A stretch of 27,812 nucleotides of DNA. Source: an uncultured Dysgonomonas sp. GTDB lineage: Bacteria > Bacteroidota > Bacteroidia > Bacteroidales > Dysgonomonadaceae. The notes under the pieces were generated by a model. It searched no databases and was not told where the DNA came from. It saw only the letters and a program-made list of their open reading frames with translations. How positions within the stretch are numbered: the first letter of the stretch is position 1; each line of letters opens with the position of its first letter. Shown here in pieces: positions 1-8,189 of this stretch. The translations under genes were made by a program, and so were the position numbers. Location of the stretch: positions 1 to 27,812 of the forward strand of contig CALKIV010000063.1 in the NCBI GenBank assembly GCA_937995835.1, read 5' to 3'.

Positions 1-450
1 ATTCATGAGTTTAAATATAAAAACAATCCTCAATTGGCATTTTACATGGGATTGCTCTATGGACGAGAATTGAAAGGGTCAGATTTCTTACAAGGGATTG
101 ATTACCTTGTACCCATTCCCTTGCATCCCAAAAGGCAGAAGAAAAGAGGATACAATCAGGCCGAAGAGATTTGTAAAGGGATATCAGCAGCTACTGGCAT
201 CCCCCTTTGCACCTCTGCGATTAGCAGAACTGTGAACAATCCTTCACAGACCACACATAGCAAAACCGAACGTTGGGAGAATGTGAAAGATATATTTGTC
301 ACTACAAACAATCCTTTGCTCAAAGGGAAGAAAATCTTATTGGTGGATGATGTTATCACCACAGGCTCAACAATTGAAGCTATTGTAAAATGCATTCCAA
401 AAGAAGATTTACCAATCATAAATATTGCATCTATTGGCATGGCAATGTAA
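1..450 (+). CDS. ComF family phosphoribosyltransferase (5' end outside window)
   Basis: The reading frame is open from base 1, so the gene begins before the window and only its C-terminal part (149 codons) is present. The visible part has the ComF look: a HEFKY stretch at the left edge, then PIPLHPKRQKKRGYNQAE, and near the C-terminus the PRPP-binding loop LLVDDVITTGST, where the two Asp residues and the TTGS turn bind the ribose-phosphate of PRPP. Family members are ComF/GntX-like proteins, often with an N-terminal zinc ribbon that would lie upstream of the window. The role in Bacteroidales is not established; in competent bacteria ComF supports DNA uptake. hisS follows after 47 bp, but a promoter-like element lies at this gene's end, so the two need not be co-transcribed. 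Confidence 0.88.
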   Translation: MHEFKYKNNPQLAFYMGLLYGRELKGSDFLQGIDYLVPIPLHPKRQKKRGYNQAEEICKGISAATGIPLCTSAISRTVNNPSQTTHSKTERWENVKDIFVTTNNPLLKGKKILLVDDVITTGSTIEAIVKCIPKEDLPIINIASIGMAM

Positions 451-464
451 AAGATATATCTTTG
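433..464 (+). promoter_or_regulatory. Promoter of hisS (Bacteroidetes type)
   Basis: A perfect -7 element TATCTTTG lies at 457-464. A weak -33 candidate (ATTG at 433-436) is 20 bp upstream. Transcription would start near 470, which leaves about 28 nt of leader before the ATG at 498 and argues against the upstream TTG at 477 as start codon. Confidence 0.55.
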
Positions 465-497
465 TATTTATAATATTTGATAACTAATAAGAATAAA

Positions 498-1853
498 ATG
501 AAACCATCAATACCTAAAGGGACGAGAGATTTTATGCCAGATGAGATGGCTAAGAGGAATTATATTTTTGAAACAATACGAGAAGTCTACAAGCTATATG
601 GTTTTCATCAAATAGAAACTCCCTCAATGGAAAACCTTTCTACCTTATTGGGCAAATATGGTGAGGAAGGAGATAAACTGCTTTTCAGAATCCTCAATTC
701 GGGCGATTTTTTCAAAGGTATCTCTGATGAAGATTTGCTGGATAGAAACACCAATAAGTTTACAGCCACTGCTTGCGACCGAGGACTGAGATACGACCTC
801 ACTGTTCCATTCGCCAGATATGTGGTAATGCATAGGAATGAGATCACCTTCCCATTCAGAAGATATCAGATACAACCTGTTTGGCGTGCCGATCGTCCTC
901 AGAAAGGACGTTATCGTGAATTTTTTCAATGCGATGCTGACATTGTAGGTTCCGATTCTTTGATCAACGAGGTAGAGCTTCTAAAAATAATTGACGAGGT
1001 GTTTGCTCGTTTCAACATTAGAGTCTGTATTAAACTAAACAATAGAAAGATTCTTTCTGGCATTGCTGAAATAATAGGGGAACAAGATAAGATTGTAGAC
1101 ATCACTGTGGCAATCGACAAACTAGACAAGATTGGTCTCGAGAAAGTGAATGAAGAACTCGCAAGCAAAGGGGTCTCACAAGCTGCAATTGACAAACTAC
1201 AACCCATCATCCAACTGCAAGGGAGTAATAAAGAAAAACTATCCATTCTCCGAGATTCCCTGAATTCATCGGCAAAAGGCATGGAAGGGATTGAAGAACT
1301 GGAGTTCATCCTCGGCAAACTTGATATCTTAGGTTTGAACTCTGAACTTGAACTAGATTTGACTCTTGCTCGTGGTCTCAACTACTATACTGGTGCCATT
1401 ATTGAAGTTAAGGCTCTTGATGTAGAGATAGGGAGCATCACTGGAGGAGGAAGATACGATAACTTAACAGGTATCTTCGGACTGGAAGGTGTTTCAGGGG
1501 TTGGCATCTCATTTGGAGCTGACAGGATCTTTGATGTGCTTAACCAATTGGATCTTTATCCCAAGGAAACGACAACAGGTATTAAAGTGCTTTTTGTCAA
1601 CTTTGGAGGTGATGAAGAAAACTTCATCCTAAATGCTGCTAACAAGTTGCGACTAGCAAATATAGCCACACAAGTATTCCCTGAGAATGCCAAGATGCAA
1701 CGACAAATGAAGTATGCCAACGCATATAACATTCCTTTTGTAGCCATAGTGGGAGAAAATGAGCTGAAAGAAAATAAGATCATGCTAAAGAATATGACTT
1801 CCGGCGAGCAAAAACTGTTGACCCTAGAAGAATGTATTAAGGAACTGGCATAA
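498..1853 (+). CDS. hisS: Histidine--tRNA ligase
   Basis: Class II aminoacyl-tRNA synthetase that charges tRNA-His with histidine in the cytoplasm. The N-terminus PSIPKGTRDFMPDE is the usual HisRS opening. Motif 2 is seen in PVWRADRPQKGRYREFFQCD, the histidine-specific segment in LARGLNYYTGAIIEV, and the glycine-rich motif 3 region in GGGRYDNL through SFGADRIFD. The last ~95 residues form the anticodon-binding domain. I start it at ATG 498 (451 aa). The frame continues to a TTG at 477, but that lies almost on the predicted transcription start and adds only a lysine/asparagine-rich stub. A short insertion before the LRYDLTVPFARY segment (FRILNSGDFFKGISD) looks like the form common in this phylum. 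A strong terminator follows. Confidence 0.97.
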   Translation: MKPSIPKGTRDFMPDEMAKRNYIFETIREVYKLYGFHQIETPSMENLSTLLGKYGEEGDKLLFRILNSGDFFKGISDEDLLDRNTNKFTATACDRGLRYDLTVPFARYVVMHRNEITFPFRRYQIQPVWRADRPQKGRYREFFQCDADIVGSDSLINEVELLKIIDEVFARFNIRVCIKLNNRKILSGIAEIIGEQDKIVDITVAIDKLDKIGLEKVNEELASKGVSQAAIDKLQPIIQLQGSNKEKLSILRDSLNSSAKGMEGIEELEFILGKLDILGLNSELELDLTLARGLNYYTGAIIEVKALDVEIGSITGGGRYDNLTGIFGLEGVSGVGISFGADRIFDVLNQLDLYPKETTTGIKVLFVNFGGDEENFILNAANKLRLANIATQVFPENAKMQRQMKYANAYNIPFVAIVGENELKENKIMLKNMTSGEQKLLTLEECIKELA

Positions 1854-1874
1854 ACCAAGTAATAAGACAAAAAT

Positions 1875-1910
1875 ATAAGGGAGCAATAAACTGAATTATT
1901 GCTCCCTTAT
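1875..1910. terminator. Bidirectional intrinsic terminator between hisS and the transporter gene
   Basis: A perfect 15-bp inverted repeat (1875-1889 pairing with 1896-1910, core AAGGGAGCAATAA) encloses a 6-nt loop. The A/T-rich flanks give a T-run on both strands. It lies between the convergent ends of hisS (1853) and the transporter (1936), so it can serve both. Confidence 0.9.
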
Positions 1911-1935
1911 TTATATTTATAAGTTTGTTACAAGC

Positions 1936-3405
1936 TTATAGCTCTGCAACAGCTTTTTCACTATTCTTCACATAGCGATTATAAATCACCAAAGCGATGG
2001 CAGAAATAGACCCAATAACAAAGAATACAAGCCACAGATAGTGTGCATTAGCTGTCGCTGCTGCATAATCTGCATGAAAATCTAAGGAATGGGCAAATCG
2101 CTCTGAGTTAGGATCAGGACAGAACGCTTCTAACAAAAATCCTGAAACAACGAAAGCAATCAATGACGACACAAAGGAATGCAAGTGACTAAAGCCTAAG
2201 TATAACCCCTCTTCACCTTTAGGAGACTGTAATGAAAAGTACTCAAGATAACGAGGAGAGATAAAACATTCAGCTAAAGCTTGGAAAGCTATACCAATCA
2301 TCATCATCAAAGTTATAGGGTGAAAGCCAAGTATCAGTTCCGAACCCATCAAGTTACCCGATGCCATAATCAATGCCGAGATAGGAATAATAAACATCCC
2401 CACAGTGATGGAAGACAAGGCTGAGCGCTTTTTCATAAAGCTAGTCACCAGATTGACACACAAGAATACAACAAAAGGGTTGACATTTGCAATCCAGCCC
2501 GGAGAGGCATCCTCACCCACCATTCTGATCACATATTTTGGCATCGAAGCATACATTTGTTGCTGAACAGTCCAAAAGCCACTGGTGATCAATATCAAGA
2601 CTAACAGTCGTCCATTGCTACAGACTTTCAACAAGGCTTGCCACGTTTCTTTCAGCGTTTTGCCTTCACCGGATGTTTGTGACGATTTATAGAAGAAGAT
2701 AACAACCACCAAAGCAGCGAGTGTCATAAATGCAGCAAAGTAGTTTAGATAAATCAATCCTGAGTCTCCCAAACTTTTGCGCAAAGGATCTACAACTGTT
2801 TTCCCTGTGAAGGCTCCAATATTTACCATGGTGTAAAAAATGGCAAAACCTCGAGCTCGTGTTTCTGAGGTTGTTTCTTTTGCCACTGTTCCGGAGATCA
2901 CTGACTTAATGAATGCTCCTCCAACTACAAGAAAAGCGAGAATAGGTACTATCGCCCATTGATGAATGCTCTCTCTTAAACCTAAAAATGTCGTATTTCT
3001 ACCAAACTCTATTAAACCGATGTTGGAGAAGAAGTCAGAAAAAGGACCTTCACCCTTCCCTGTGCCATAAGCTACTAAACCAGCGTTCTCTAATAAAGTT
3101 GGGAAAATTCCTAAACTAAAATAGCCCACCGAAAGCAAAGAAAACGCTAAAATGATGGAACTTCTGAATCCTATTTTATCTGCAACAGCTCCCACAAAGG
3201 TAGGCAACAAGTATAAAAGGGCTGAAAAAACACCTGATATAATCCCTGCTTGGGCATCGGAAAAGCCCCAAATGTTGGATAAATAAATTGTTAATACAAT
3301 GAAGACTGCATAATAAGCGAGACGCTCTAACAGCTCTACCGAGTTTGCTACCCAAAAGGCTTTGGAAAATTGCTTTAAATAGTGACGAGTATCTACCTGA
3401 CTCAT
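1936..3405 (-). CDS. POT/MFS-like transporter, probable proton-coupled peptide transporter
   Basis: Polytopic inner-membrane protein of about 489 aa with roughly 12-14 hydrophobic helices. Near the N-terminus, ELLERLAYYAV resembles the ExxERFxYY motif of proton-coupled oligopeptide (POT/PTR2) transporters, where the Glu/Arg pair couples proton flow to substrate. The loop GAVADKIGFRSS resembles the conserved MFS loop after helix 2. A non-membrane insertion around the third helix pair (ENAGLVAYGTGKGEGPFSD) is notable. The real substrate cannot be read from the sequence. I start at ATG 3405; the frame also opens at TTG 3426, but that adds only a lysine-rich stub. The gene lies 80 bp downstream of a histidine kinase on the same strand, with a -7 element in between. 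Confidence 0.78.
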   Translation of the reverse strand: MSQVDTRHYLKQFSKAFWVANSVELLERLAYYAVFIVLTIYLSNIWGFSDAQAGIISGVFSALLYLLPTFVGAVADKIGFRSSIILAFSLLSVGYFSLGIFPTLLENAGLVAYGTGKGEGPFSDFFSNIGLIEFGRNTTFLGLRESIHQWAIVPILAFLVVGGAFIKSVISGTVAKETTSETRARGFAIFYTMVNIGAFTGKTVVDPLRKSLGDSGLIYLNYFAAFMTLAALVVVIFFYKSSQTSGEGKTLKETWQALLKVCSNGRLLVLILITSGFWTVQQQMYASMPKYVIRMVGEDASPGWIANVNPFVVFLCVNLVTSFMKKRSALSSITVGMFIIPISALIMASGNLMGSELILGFHPITLMMMIGIAFQALAECFISPRYLEYFSLQSPKGEEGLYLGFSHLHSFVSSLIAFVVSGFLLEAFCPDPNSERFAHSLDFHADYAAATANAHYLWLVFFVIGSISAIALVIYNRYVKNSEKAVAEL

Positions 3406-3467
3406 TTTTGTTTTTTTTGTTTTCAATGGTTAGTATTCAACGAAGGCACAAAAATACATAAATAAAA

Positions 3468-3475
3468 CAAAGATA
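3468..3475 (-). promoter_or_regulatory. -7 element upstream of the transporter
   Basis: TATCTTTG on the minus strand in the gap between kinase and transporter. It would give a leader of about 55 nt before ATG 3405. A second, similar element (TATTTTTG, 3449-3456) is closer to the gene. No convincing -33 TTTG is visible. Confidence 0.4.
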
Positions 3476-3485
3476 GCGTATTGAA

Positions 3486-4646
3486 TTAGTCGTTAATGTC
3501 TTTTTTAAGTTCAATTCTGAATGTCGTTCCATTTTCAAGATCAGATTTTAACACATAAATCTTCCCTTTATGATAAGCCTCTATGATCCGTTTGGCTAGC
3601 GAGAGCCCTAACCCCCACCCTCTCGACTTGGTTGTATAACCGGGATTGAAGATTGTTTTAAATTTCGATTTTGCTATTCCTTTCCCCGTATCTGATATAT
3701 CTAAGACAATAGAATTATCCTCTTGACGCATATCAAAGCTCACTTTCCCTGTGCCACTCATAGCGTCTACTGCATTTTTAGTTAAGTTTTCTATCACCCA
3801 TGCATATAGAGGCTCGCTTATTTGGGAGTAAAGTGCTTCCTCGGGCAAATTGATCTCAAATTCCACTTTTTTGGATATCCTTTTTTCCAGATAGTTAATA
3901 GTCTGAAGGGTCAACTCCTTGACGTCACATCTGGCAAAAGTAGGCTCGGAGCCAATCTTGGAAAATCGATCCGTTATTTTTTGTAATCGATTGATATCTT
4001 TCTCAATATCTTGTGCTATAGACTCGTCTATTCCTTTCAAACGTAAATATTCTACCCAAGCCATCAACGAAGAGAGAGGTGTCCCCAACTGATGTGCTGT
4101 TTCTTTCGACAAGCCCACCCAGAGTCGATCTTGCTCCATGCGTTTAGTACTCAAAAGCGCCAAAATAGAAGTCAACACAAAAATAGTGAGAACAGCCAAC
4201 TGAATATAAGGAAAGAGTTGTAAACGCTTTAAGGTATACGAATCATCATAATAAAGGTATTGCTCGAAAGTATCAAACTCGATAGCAATGGGTTCGTGTT
4301 TCTTCCCAAAAGCTGCTGCCTGCTCCCTCAAATATTCCTGTTCATCTTTATCTTTGAGATCAATATTGACAGAACGATAATGGTCTTGGCTTTTATCATA
4401 TAAGATGGTCGGAATCGTAGTATTGCTTTCTAAGATAAGCACAATCAGATTAAGATTCACATTATCCTCTGCATCTATGGCTTCTTTGGTAGCTTCTGCC
4501 CATATTTTCATTTTATTTCGTTCCTCCTTAGACAAATCGGAAACCAAATAATGGGATACAACAAGTGAGCCAATAGCAATCAGCATTGCCACAGCCACAA
4601 ACATATATCTTGAAAAAACCTTTTTGTTCAAAAACAACTTCATCAT
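3486..4646 (-). CDS. Membrane-bound sensor histidine kinase (orphan)
   Basis: 386 aa. A first membrane helix lies at ~15-34, an extracytoplasmic sensor of about 110 residues follows, and a second helix lies at ~145-166. Next comes a HisKA-like dimerisation domain with the phospho-acceptor His185 in ETAHQLGTPLSS, then an HATPase domain with N-box ENLTKNAVDAM (Asn287, Asn291), G1 box DTGKG (319-323), F-box-like IFNPGYTTKS and G2 box GWGLGL (343-348). All catalytic boxes are present, so it should be an active kinase. No response regulator gene is adjacent, so the partner is unknown. The second Met (4643) is an alternative start. The gene is divergent from the lipoprotein at 4768. Confidence 0.93.
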   Translation of the reverse strand: MMKLFLNKKVFSRYMFVAVAMLIAIGSLVVSHYLVSDLSKEERNKMKIWAEATKEAIDAEDNVNLNLIVLILESNTTIPTILYDKSQDHYRSVNIDLKDKDEQEYLREQAAAFGKKHEPIAIEFDTFEQYLYYDDSYTLKRLQLFPYIQLAVLTIFVLTSILALLSTKRMEQDRLWVGLSKETAHQLGTPLSSLMAWVEYLRLKGIDESIAQDIEKDINRLQKITDRFSKIGSEPTFARCDVKELTLQTINYLEKRISKKVEFEINLPEEALYSQISEPLYAWVIENLTKNAVDAMSGTGKVSFDMRQEDNSIVLDISDTGKGIAKSKFKTIFNPGYTTKSRGWGLGLSLAKRIIEAYHKGKIYVLKSDLENGTTFRIELKKDIND

Positions 4647-4767
4647 AACAAATATAGAACGATAAAATATTGATACTCGTATAAATCTGAATTATTTTTA
4701 ACTCTTTATTTGTTTGATTCTAATTTTATAAATTATATTTTTACTAAACAATAAAATCTAACACACG

Positions 4768-5343
4768 ATGAAAAATCTAACTGCTTTTTTTTGCATTATT
4801 ACTTTACTCTTCTCTTTCACAACCTGTAGCGACAATGATTCTGATGATAACTGTGATGATGTGCTTTGGGATTTTGCTAACTATGAAATATATATGACAG
4901 CGATTGATGCTGATGGAGGTAGAAATCTTTTCGATCCAAATAACCCCAATAACCTTTTAGATGGTGGTGTGTGGATCACCTACAAGGATAAACGATACGA
5001 CATTGTGGACAAAGACTTCCCTAATAAGCCTAATACTAAAGCTACCTATGTACGCCCTCTTGCATTAAGACATTACCCTTTAAAAACAGGGGGACAACCG
5101 GGTTATCCAGCCGATATGGGTTTTGGAGAGTTTGCTCCCGGCAGTTATAAAAACGAAATATTTACTATTCATTGGTCGGATGGCACAACAGACGAGGTGA
5201 AGTTTGATTGTTATATCACTTGGGATAAATGTGATCCAACCATACACAAGGCACTTTATCTGAATGGAAAACAACTTTCAGACAAGCATTATCCTACACT
5301 TTCATTTGTCAAAGGAGGCAAGAAAACAACACATGCTCAGTAG
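4768..5343 (+). CDS. Putative surface-exposed lipoprotein, unknown function
   Basis: 191 aa. The N-terminus is a lipoprotein signal peptide with lipobox FTTC (Cys20). The residues after it, SDNDSDDN, are strongly acidic, which in Bacteroidetes acts as an export signal sending lipoproteins to the outer face of the outer membrane. The mature part is rich in aromatic residues and Asp, with segments such as GGVWITYKDKRYDIV and IFTIHWSDGTTDEVKFDCYITWD that suggest a beta-rich fold. I do not recognise the family. It stands alone between a divergent kinase and a gene with its own promoter. Being adjacent to the orphan kinase is only a weak hint of linked function. Confidence 0.85.
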   Translation: MKNLTAFFCIITLLFSFTTCSDNDSDDNCDDVLWDFANYEIYMTAIDADGGRNLFDPNNPNNLLDGGVWITYKDKRYDIVDKDFPNKPNTKATYVRPLALRHYPLKTGGQPGYPADMGFGEFAPGSYKNEIFTIHWSDGTTDEVKFDCYITWDKCDPTIHKALYLNGKQLSDKHYPTLSFVKGGKKTTHAQ

Positions 5344-5384
5344 TTAAATTTATAGAGAAGTCTCTCAATGCAAAATTTGATCTA

Positions 5385-5392
5385 TATCTTTG
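5385..5392 (+). promoter_or_regulatory. -7 element of the radical SAM gene
   Basis: Perfect TATCTTTG about 21 bp before the ATG at 5414, so the leader is very short. A -33 TTTG at the usual distance is not evident. Confidence 0.5.
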
Positions 5393-5413
5393 TATTTTCA
5401 ATAAAGTATATAG

Positions 5414-6334
5414 ATGAAACAAACATATTATAAGGAGTTCGGAGAACTTCTCAATAAGCATTTCGATCATAAGGTTCAGAAAATCTCTATCAACGCTGGC
5501 TTCACATGTCCTAACCGAGATGGACTAAAAGGCAGAGGAGGATGTACCTATTGTAACAATCAGAGCTTTAGCCCCGGATATGGAGGTCGACAAAAAACGG
5601 TTACTCAACAATTGGAGGAGGGAATCAGTTTTTTTTCGCACAAATATCCAGAGATGAAATATTTGGCTTATTTTCAGTCCTATACAAACACTTATGATAG
5701 CTTAGACAAGCTCATTGCTCTATATGAGGAAGCGCTAGCCTACCCTAATGTGGTGGGATTGATTGTAGGAACTAGACCTGACTGCATGCCTAGTGAGCTA
5801 CTAGACTACTTTGAGCAGCTAAATAAAAAGACTTTCTTGATGATAGAATATGGGCTTGAGTCTACTCTTGATTCTACTTTAGCGTTTATCAATCGTGGAC
5901 ATACCCATGCAGAAAGCGTTGATGCAATTATCAAAACTGCCGAGAAGGGAATTTATGTGGGAGCACATCTTATTTTAGGTCTTCCTCACGAATCTAGAGA
6001 ACAGATTCTGGCACACGCCGATGCACTGTCAGAGCTCCCATTAACTACTGTAAAACTGCACCAATTACAGTTAATCAAGCAGACAGTTATCGCAAAGCAG
6101 TATCGGGAGTATCCGGAATGGTTTAACCTCTTTGAGGTGGATGATTACATTGACCTCTGTGTCGACTTTGCTGAAAGACTAAACCCTAACTTCATCATCG
6201 AACGATTTGTTTCTCAATCACCTAAATCATTATTAATTGCACCTGATTGGGGATTGAAGAACTTTGAATTTACGGCTAAAGTGATCAAACGTTTTGGAGA
6301 TAGAAATACATATCAAGGTCGCTTGTTCAAATAA
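5414..6334 (+). CDS. TIGR01212-type radical SAM protein (YhcC-like)
   Basis: 306 aa, the usual length of this family. The iron-sulfur cluster ligands are Cys32, Cys44 and Cys47 in FTCPNRDGLKGRGGCTYCNN, the widely spaced CX11CX2C arrangement typical of TIGR01212/YhcC proteins. Downstream, GTRPDCMP, EYGLEST and GAHLILGLPHESRE match the radical SAM barrel. Family members use SAM and a 4Fe-4S cluster; a role in tRNA or other RNA modification has been proposed, but I would not assign a substrate. The stop is 2 bp from the stop of the convergent mutL, with no terminator hairpin between them. Confidence 0.93.
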   Translation: MKQTYYKEFGELLNKHFDHKVQKISINAGFTCPNRDGLKGRGGCTYCNNQSFSPGYGGRQKTVTQQLEEGISFFSHKYPEMKYLAYFQSYTNTYDSLDKLIALYEEALAYPNVVGLIVGTRPDCMPSELLDYFEQLNKKTFLMIEYGLESTLDSTLAFINRGHTHAESVDAIIKTAEKGIYVGAHLILGLPHESREQILAHADALSELPLTTVKLHQLQLIKQTVIAKQYREYPEWFNLFEVDDYIDLCVDFAERLNPNFIIERFVSQSPKSLLIAPDWGLKNFEFTAKVIKRFGDRNTYQGRLFK

Positions 6335-6336
6335 TA

Positions 6337-8184
6337 TTATCTGAACATTTTATCAAGCACATCATCGCTTATCATGGTGATGATGGCTTTTCCTGATGGA
6401 GTATATTTCTGTTGAGAAGAAGAGAACAACTGATTGACAATCTTTTCCATTTCTTCCTCTGATAGTTCTCGCCCATAATTAATGGCAGCCGATTCGGCCA
6501 TTGAGAAAGCCAAAGATTCCTGTATCTCGTCTTTCACATCGCTTCCTGTTTCTATACTCTTAGAAAGCATGCTCTTAACTAAGAGCGTTGCATCAATGTG
6601 CGACACCTCAGACGGAATGCCATTGATGGAGTAAGAACCTCCACCTAAATCGCTAAGATCGAATCCTACAGCCTCCAAGTCTTCCATAATATAAGGCATC
6701 ATAGAAGCTTCTGAGGGGGTAAAATCAACAATCTCAGGAAAGAGTGTTCGTTGTGAAACTCCTTTTCTATTCTGAATCTGTGATAAAAATTGATCGAACA
6801 AAATACGAATATGGGCTTGTCGTTGATCTATCAACATCAAGCCAGACTTGACAGAGGTTAAGATATATTTCTTCTTATATTGAAAATGCAGTGTCTGATC
6901 TTGTTCATAGACAAAGCTTTGCTCTCCTCGAGCGTCTTCAACATATTTTTTACTGCCAAATAAATCAGGTGTCTCTTGATCTTGATCGCCTTCCTCCTCT
7001 ACTTCTTTTTGGAAACTATCATAAAATGCTCCCCAATCTAACTGTGGTCGTTTATATTGTCCACCTCCAGAAGGTCTATTAAAAGGATTATATGTGGGAT
7101 CAACATTCACCTGTGGTTGTTTAAATGAGGTAGATGGGTCATGTATCGGAATATCAATAGCACCTTCAGTATCGAAATCGATGGAAGGGATCTCATTAAA
7201 TTTGCCTAAAGCTTCTTTTGTTGCTGCAAAAATGATTTGCCATATGGGTTGCTCATTCTCAAACTTCACCTCAGTTTTAGTAGGATGTATATTTACATCA
7301 ATTCCACTAGGATCTATATCCATATATATGAAATAATTAGGACGCTGATCAGATGGAATCAAATTCTGATAGGCTGTAGCGATTGCACTATTGAAATAAG
7401 GATGACGAATATACCTACCATTAACAAAGAAAAACTGCTGAGCACGTGTTTTTCTTGCCGATTCGGGTTTAGAAACGAAACCTGTGATATTAACTAAAGA
7501 AGTCTCCACATTAACAGACAGCAACTGCTGGTTCATACTTTTGCCCACCACATTAACGATACGCTGCCTCAGAGTTGAAATAGGATATTTCAAAACCTCC
7601 ATATCATTTTCGACAAACGTAAATTCGATTTCCGGATAGACTAAGACAATGCGCTCGAATTCAGTTAAGATATTCTTTCGCTCCGTTTCATTTGTCTTCA
7701 AGAACTTACGTCTGGCTGGAATATTGAAAAACAAATTCTTAATTGCCAAGTTTGTTCCTACGGGACATGCCACAACCTCTTGCGACTCGACCTTAGAGCC
7801 TGCTATTTTTAAGCAAGTACCAATTTCGCTCCCCTCTTGACGCGTACGCAGTTCAATGTGAGACACAGCTGCAATGGAAGGTAATGCCTCTCCCCTGAAT
7901 CCCATGGTTGTGAGTGCAAAAAGATCGTTTGCTGTTTTTATTTTAGATGTAGCATGTCGTTCAAATGCCATTCTGGCATCTGTACCCGACATTCCTTTCC
8001 CATTATCGACTACCTGAATAAGTGTTCTGCCGGCATCCTGAATAATCAATTGAATACTGTCAGCTCCGGCATCTATAGAGTTTTCAATAAGCTCCTTCAC
8101 CACAGAAGATGGTCGTTGGACAACCTCCCCCGCTGCAATTTGGTTTGCAATAGAATCAGGTAATAAATGTATTATATCGCTCAT
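6337..8184 (-). CDS. mutL: DNA mismatch repair protein MutL
   Basis: 615 aa GHKL ATPase that links MutS mismatch recognition to downstream repair. The N-terminal ATPase carries IAAGEVVQRPSSVVKELIEN (catalytic Glu34, Mg-binding Asn35), DNGKGM and GFRGEAL; the transducer domain and a Pro/Gln-rich linker (~340-420) follow, then the C-terminal dimerisation domain. That domain does not show the metal-dependent endonuclease motif DQHAxxExxxxE: the equivalent segment at ~453 reads DQRQAHIRILFD, and near the end PSGK replaces the usual Cys/His-containing CPHGRP-like segment. It therefore looks like a MutL without latent nuclease. It is last in the minus-strand block, 5 bp after the OstA-like gene. 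Confidence 0.97.
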   Translation of the reverse strand: MSDIIHLLPDSIANQIAAGEVVQRPSSVVKELIENSIDAGADSIQLIIQDAGRTLIQVVDNGKGMSGTDARMAFERHATSKIKTANDLFALTTMGFRGEALPSIAAVSHIELRTRQEGSEIGTCLKIAGSKVESQEVVACPVGTNLAIKNLFFNIPARRKFLKTNETERKNILTEFERIVLVYPEIEFTFVENDMEVLKYPISTLRQRIVNVVGKSMNQQLLSVNVETSLVNITGFVSKPESARKTRAQQFFFVNGRYIRHPYFNSAIATAYQNLIPSDQRPNYFIYMDIDPSGIDVNIHPTKTEVKFENEQPIWQIIFAATKEALGKFNEIPSIDFDTEGAIDIPIHDPSTSFKQPQVNVDPTYNPFNRPSGGGQYKRPQLDWGAFYDSFQKEVEEEGDQDQETPDLFGSKKYVEDARGEQSFVYEQDQTLHFQYKKKYILTSVKSGLMLIDQRQAHIRILFDQFLSQIQNRKGVSQRTLFPEIVDFTPSEASMMPYIMEDLEAVGFDLSDLGGGSYSINGIPSEVSHIDATLLVKSMLSKSIETGSDVKDEIQESLAFSMAESAAINYGRELSEEEMEKIVNQLFSSSQQKYTPSGKAIITMISDDVLDKMFR

Positions 8185-8189
8185 TAAAA

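Noticed and set aside
477..497. TTG-initiated extension of hisS
   Set aside because: It begins a few bases from the predicted transcription start and adds a non-conserved stub; ATG 498 gives the standard N-terminus.
926..1381. 151-codon antisense frame inside hisS
   Set aside because: Serine-rich translation with no family resemblance; it is the shadow of a strongly conserved gene.
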